Position numbers and translations under genes: made by a program | In this document: piece after piece, positions 61,164 to 64,000 of the stretch | Layout: every line of letters begins with the position of its first letter | Numbering within the stretch: position 1 is the first letter of the stretch | Assembly: GCA_050246015.1 (NCBI GenBank) | Contig: JBFWWU010000011.1 | Coordinates: forward strand, 1 to 64,000 | Direction of reading: 5' to 3' | Length of the DNA: 64,000 bases | DNA from: JTS-AC122 sp050246015 | GTDB lineage: Bacteria > Planctomycetota > Phycisphaerae > Phycisphaerales > UBA1924 | Notes under the pieces: model-generated | What the model saw: the letters and a program-made list of their open reading frames with translations, nothing else | Database searches by the model: none | What the model was told of the DNA's origin: nothing

Positions 61164-62486
61164 ATGTTTGGTCAAGGAACGCGACGTCTGATCGGCACCG
61201 CGATCGTGTCGGTGGCGTGTCTGGCACTGTCTGCCGGGGGGGTACTGGCTCAAGGCGGCGGCCCGGGCGGGCCCGGCGGGGGCGGTCCGGGTGGTGGACG
61301 GGGCGGGTTCGGCGGGATGTTCGGCGGGGGGCAGCAGGCCTTTGAGCCGTCCATCGACAGTCAGGACATCGACGGCATGACGACGCTCTTCGGCTTCGAC
61401 AAGGCGCAGAAGGAAGCCGTCAAGCAACTCTTCGACGGGTACCAGCAGGAGTTCGCCGCGGCGGCGAAGGACATGCGGGCGAAGTTCGACGCGGCGCGCG
61501 AGGAAATGCGCGACACGGGTGATCGCTCGGTGATGGGCGAAGTGATGGAGAAGATGGGGGAGTTCCGCAAGCACCGCTCCGAGATGGAAAAATCGTTCCT
61601 TGGAGATGTGAAGGCGGTGCTGACGGAGCAGCAACTCCAGAAGTGGCCTCGCTTCGAGCGTGATCGACGGCGCACGGAGACCATCGGCAACGGTCTGATG
61701 AGCGGTGAGAACGTGGACCTGGTGAGGCTGGTGAAGGACCTGAAACTGCCGGCGGAGACGCAGTCGAGTCTTGAGCCGACGCTTGATCAGTACACGGTGG
61801 AACTCGATCCGGCGCTGGACGCGCGGAACAAGATGTACGAGGACATGCAGAGCAAAATCCGGGAGATGTTCCAGGGCGGGGATCCGGATGCGATGGAAGA
61901 AATGGTCAAGAAGGGTCGCGAGGTTTCGACCCGCGTGCGCGACGTGAACCGGAAGTTCGCGGCGCAGATCGAGACGGCGTTGCCGGCGGAGAAGCAGAGC
62001 GAGTTCGCGACGGCGTTCAGGCGTGAGAGTTTCCCGCGCGTGTATCGTCCGACGCAGGCGACGCGCGTGGTGGACGCCGCGGTCGCTCTGAAGGACTTGA
62101 CGGCGGATCAGAAGTCGGCGATCGAGGCGATCCGCGATAGTTACCACCGCGACCTGGCGGCGATCCAGAAGGACATGGAAGGCGCGACCGAGGAGATGGA
62201 AGCGAACTTCTCGCCCCGGAACATGATGCAGCGCGGCGGGTTCGGGAACGATGACAGCAAACTCGGCGACCTGCAGCGGCGCCGGCGCGAACTGGACCGC
62301 GATACCGCCGAGAAGGTCAACGCCCTGCTCACCGAAGAGCAGCGGGAGAAGTTGCCGCGGCGTGACGCGAACGACGGTCAGGACGGCGGTCAGCGCGGAC
62401 CACGCGGGCGCAATGGGCAGAACGACGGCGCCCAGCCGGGCGATAACGGCGGCCGGCGCAACCGTCAGCCGGGTCGCAACGAGTAA
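61164..62486 (+). CDS. Exported Gly-rich, coiled-coil protein (LTxxQ-like)
   Basis: 440 aa from ATG 61164 (GGAG, 9-nt spacing). The signal peptide ends near VLAQ. A Gly-rich linker (QGGGPGGPGGGGPGGG) leads into long charged helices. These repeat an LTxxQ/LTEEQ-like signature (LTEQQLQKWPRFERD, LTADQKSAIEAIRD, LTEEQREKLPRR). The C-terminus is an Arg/Gln/Gly-rich disordered tail. The helical LTxxQ fold is known from periplasmic stress and metal-sensing chaperones such as Spy/CpxP; a similar role is possible but unproven. An intrinsic terminator follows. Confidence 0.65.
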   Translation: MFGQGTRRLIGTAIVSVACLALSAGGVLAQGGGPGGPGGGGPGGGRGGFGGMFGGGQQAFEPSIDSQDIDGMTTLFGFDKAQKEAVKQLFDGYQQEFAAAAKDMRAKFDAAREEMRDTGDRSVMGEVMEKMGEFRKHRSEMEKSFLGDVKAVLTEQQLQKWPRFERDRRRTETIGNGLMSGENVDLVRLVKDLKLPAETQSSLEPTLDQYTVELDPALDARNKMYEDMQSKIREMFQGGDPDAMEEMVKKGREVSTRVRDVNRKFAAQIETALPAEKQSEFATAFRRESFPRVYRPTQATRVVDAAVALKDLTADQKSAIEAIRDSYHRDLAAIQKDMEGATEEMEANFSPRNMMQRGGFGNDDSKLGDLQRRRRELDRDTAEKVNALLTEEQREKLPRRDANDGQDGGQRGPRGRNGQNDGAQPGDNGGRRNRQPGRNE

Positions 62487-62541
62487 TCACCATCGGGCGC
62501 GGTCACGCGTCCGCCACGGCGCCTATGAAGAATCACACAAG

Positions 62542-62566
62542 CCCGCGTCCCGGACGCGGGTTTTTT
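62542..62566 (+). terminator. Intrinsic terminator
   Basis: CCCGCGT-CCCGG-ACGCGGG (62542-62560) followed by six T. It closes the transcription unit of the exported protein before proC. Confidence 0.9.
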
Positions 62567-62621
62567 GTTTGGCGACGCGGCAGCCGCGGCGGCCGCCGCG
62601 CGTTGCTTCTACGATGCCCGC

Positions 62622-63509
62622 GTGCCGGAGCAGAATCCATATCTTGCGCTGATCGGTGGGGGCAACATGGCGCGAGCGATCGTGCAGGGGGGCCTGGCGG
62701 CGGGCGTGCTGGAGCCGGCGCGCACGGCGGTGGCGGAGCCCGAGGCGAGCAAGCGGGAGTGGTTCGCGGCCCGAGGGGTGCTCGTGCACACAAGCGCGGC
62801 GTGCGCGCTGGAGTGGCTCGAAGAGCGTGATGCTGCTTTGGCGTCCGAGCCGCGCGGGCAGGTGCTGCTGGCGATCAAACCGCAGTCGCTTGGGGGGCTG
62901 TCGGACGAACTTGTTCGAGAGAGAGGAACCGACGCGTTCGGGGCGTTTTCGCGGCGGATCGTGATTTCAGTTCTGGCGGGCGTGCCGACGCGCGTGGTGC
63001 GGCGGCTGCTTGGGGGCGCGTGCGCGGTTGTCCGGGCGATGCCGAACACGCCGGCGCAGGTCGGCGAGGGCGTGACGGCGATCGCGGCTGGGGCGGGTGC
63101 ATCGCCGGGGGACGCGGCGTTCTGCGAGCGGCTGTTCCGGGGGGTCGGCCCGGTGGTGCATCGGTGCGATGAGTCACTCATGGATGCGTACACGGGGCTG
63201 GCCGCGTCCGGGCCGGCGTACGTGTATTACCTTGGCGAAGCGATGGTGCGTGCGGCGGTGAAGGCGGGACTGGGCGAGGAGGATGCGCGGGCGGCGGTCC
63301 GGCAGATGATCATCGGCGCGGGCACGCTGCTCAAGCGGACGGAGGACCCGTTCGAGGCGCTTCGGGCCGCGGTGACAAGCAAGGGCGGCACAACCGAAGC
63401 CGCGATCCGTGTGCTTGACGAGCGAGGGACGGCGGGGGCGATCGTGAGCGCGATCGATGCGGCCCGGGGGCGCGGGCGCGAACTGGGTGAAGCATTTGAA
63501 CGGGCGTGA
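62622..63509 (+). CDS. proC: Pyrroline-5-carboxylate reductase
   Basis: 295 aa from GTG 62622. The NAD(P)-binding loop LIGGGNMARAIVQGG is at the N-terminus. Next come LLAIKPQSLGGLSDEL, the family signature region RAMPNTPAQVGEGVTAI, and GLAASGPAYVYYLGEAMVRA. The C-terminal DPFEALRAAVTSKGGTTEAAIRVL matches ProC. It reduces P5C to proline. TACGAT lies 6 nt before the start and no Shine-Dalgarno is visible, so the mRNA may be leaderless. Confidence 0.93.
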   Translation: MPEQNPYLALIGGGNMARAIVQGGLAAGVLEPARTAVAEPEASKREWFAARGVLVHTSAACALEWLEERDAALASEPRGQVLLAIKPQSLGGLSDELVRERGTDAFGAFSRRIVISVLAGVPTRVVRRLLGGACAVVRAMPNTPAQVGEGVTAIAAGAGASPGDAAFCERLFRGVGPVVHRCDESLMDAYTGLAASGPAYVYYLGEAMVRAAVKAGLGEEDARAAVRQMIIGAGTLLKRTEDPFEALRAAVTSKGGTTEAAIRVLDERGTAGAIVSAIDAARGRGRELGEAFERA

Positions 63510-63660
63510 GCGCTTGCGTCGAGGCGCGCGGCGCCTGCACGTCGGTTCGGCACCGGTTGCTCACCGAGGCTGCCTGCGGGCGCACTGGGCCCAGATCGGG
63601 CAATAATCCGCACGGCCCGGGCGGGGGCGTCTTTGGCTCGGCGGACGACGGGAGACCCTG

Positions 63661-64000
63661 ATGGTCCTTGGACTCGTGATCGTGGTGGCTGTCGCGCTGG
63701 GCGCGTTCGTGTACATCGCGGAGGAGCGCTACACGCGCGTGCGGCGGCGACTGGCGCGGCTGGAGCGGGCGCAGGCCGAGCAGATGCTGATGCTCAAGCC
63801 GATCTGCACGACGATCCAGACGGAGCGGATGGTTCGGGAGGGGAAGCCGCCGCGGCGGGAGATCGAGTTCCGCTCGCAGTTCGGCGAAGACGTGCTGCTG
63901 TGGCACCTGTTCCGCGGGAAAACAGACGGGTTCTACATCGAGGTGGGCGCGTACGACGGGTATACCTATGCGGTCACGTACGCGTTTGAGTGCATGGGGT
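63661..64000 (+). CDS. FkbM-family methyltransferase, C-terminus beyond the window edge
   Basis: ATG 63661 is preceded by GGGAG. One N-terminal TM helix (LGLVIVVAVALGAFVYIAEE) and a coiled stretch lead to EFRSQFGEDVLLWHLFRGK, then DGFYIEVGAYDGYTYAVTYA. This is the FkbM methyltransferase opening, with its SAM-binding EVGAYDG motif. At least 113 codons are visible; the rest is outside the window. The substrate is probably a glycan or lipid, unknown here. Confidence 0.7.
   Translation, partial: MVLGLVIVVAVALGAFVYIAEERYTRVRRRLARLERAQAEQMLMLKPICTTIQTERMVREGKPPRREIEFRSQFGEDVLLWHLFRGKTDGFYIEVGAYDGYTYAVTYAFECMG

Overview
The window looks like a chromosome segment of a GC-rich member of the Planctomycetota, most likely class Phycisphaerae. 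The main clues are secreted proteins ending in the GC-type dockerin tail (SQDFFDFLAAFF.GC, seen at 1.6, 14.2 and 14.7 kb), a planctomycete-style type II pseudopilin, and zinc-ribbon membrane proteins. The flanks carry housekeeping genes: an SCO copper chaperone, biotin ligase, a membrane glycosyltransferase with a flippase-like partner, metB-hom on the left, and carA, proC and an FkbM methyltransferase on the right.

Between them lies a candidate 43.6-kb integrated island (15,843-59,395). A 69-bp direct repeat (two mismatches) that contains the 5' half of tRNA-Arg(TCG) marks both ends. The right copy forms the intact tRNA next to a complete tyrosine recombinase. The left copy stops in the anticodon loop. 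Direct copies of the 10-mer CGGGTGTCAC sit just inside both ends and look like integrase arm sites. A truncated sister integrase just outside the left end shows that the same tRNA was used by an earlier element.

Island layout, left to right. (1) A four-gene cluster: TerB-domain protein, BrxD-like ATPase, Lhr/BrxHI-like helicase and RmuC nuclease. (2) A short opposing operon with a HARE-HTH protein. (3) A complete type IV CBASS operon: two-TM effector, QueC-like Cap9, TGT-like Cap10, CD-NTase and an OGG-like glycosylase; the CD-NTase starts MGGSGGGG. (4) An integrase-core (DDE) transposase. (5) An Rhs locus with a 2,205-aa Rhs protein, a duplicated orphan Rhs tip with an HExxH motif, and two candidate immunity genes. 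(6) A type II secretion-like cluster (D, E, C-, L-, M-like, TPR lipoprotein) without F or pseudopilins. (7) A phage-satellite-like right arm: two P27-type small terminase genes plus a third remnant, a ParB-methyltransferase fusion, a replication-initiator-like protein, two small HTH proteins and the integrase. No capsid, portal or large terminase gene is present.

Outside the island, the metB-hom operon is preceded by a 32-codon Met-rich reading frame (MDMHMSM). Its own promoter is placed so that the transcript would begin at the ATG, which suggests a leaderless attenuation leader for methionine control.

The defence and Rhs-tip segments (about 16-35 kb) are visibly less GC-rich than the flanks, consistent with horizontal acquisition. 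Assignments rest on motifs read by eye; no database search was possible.
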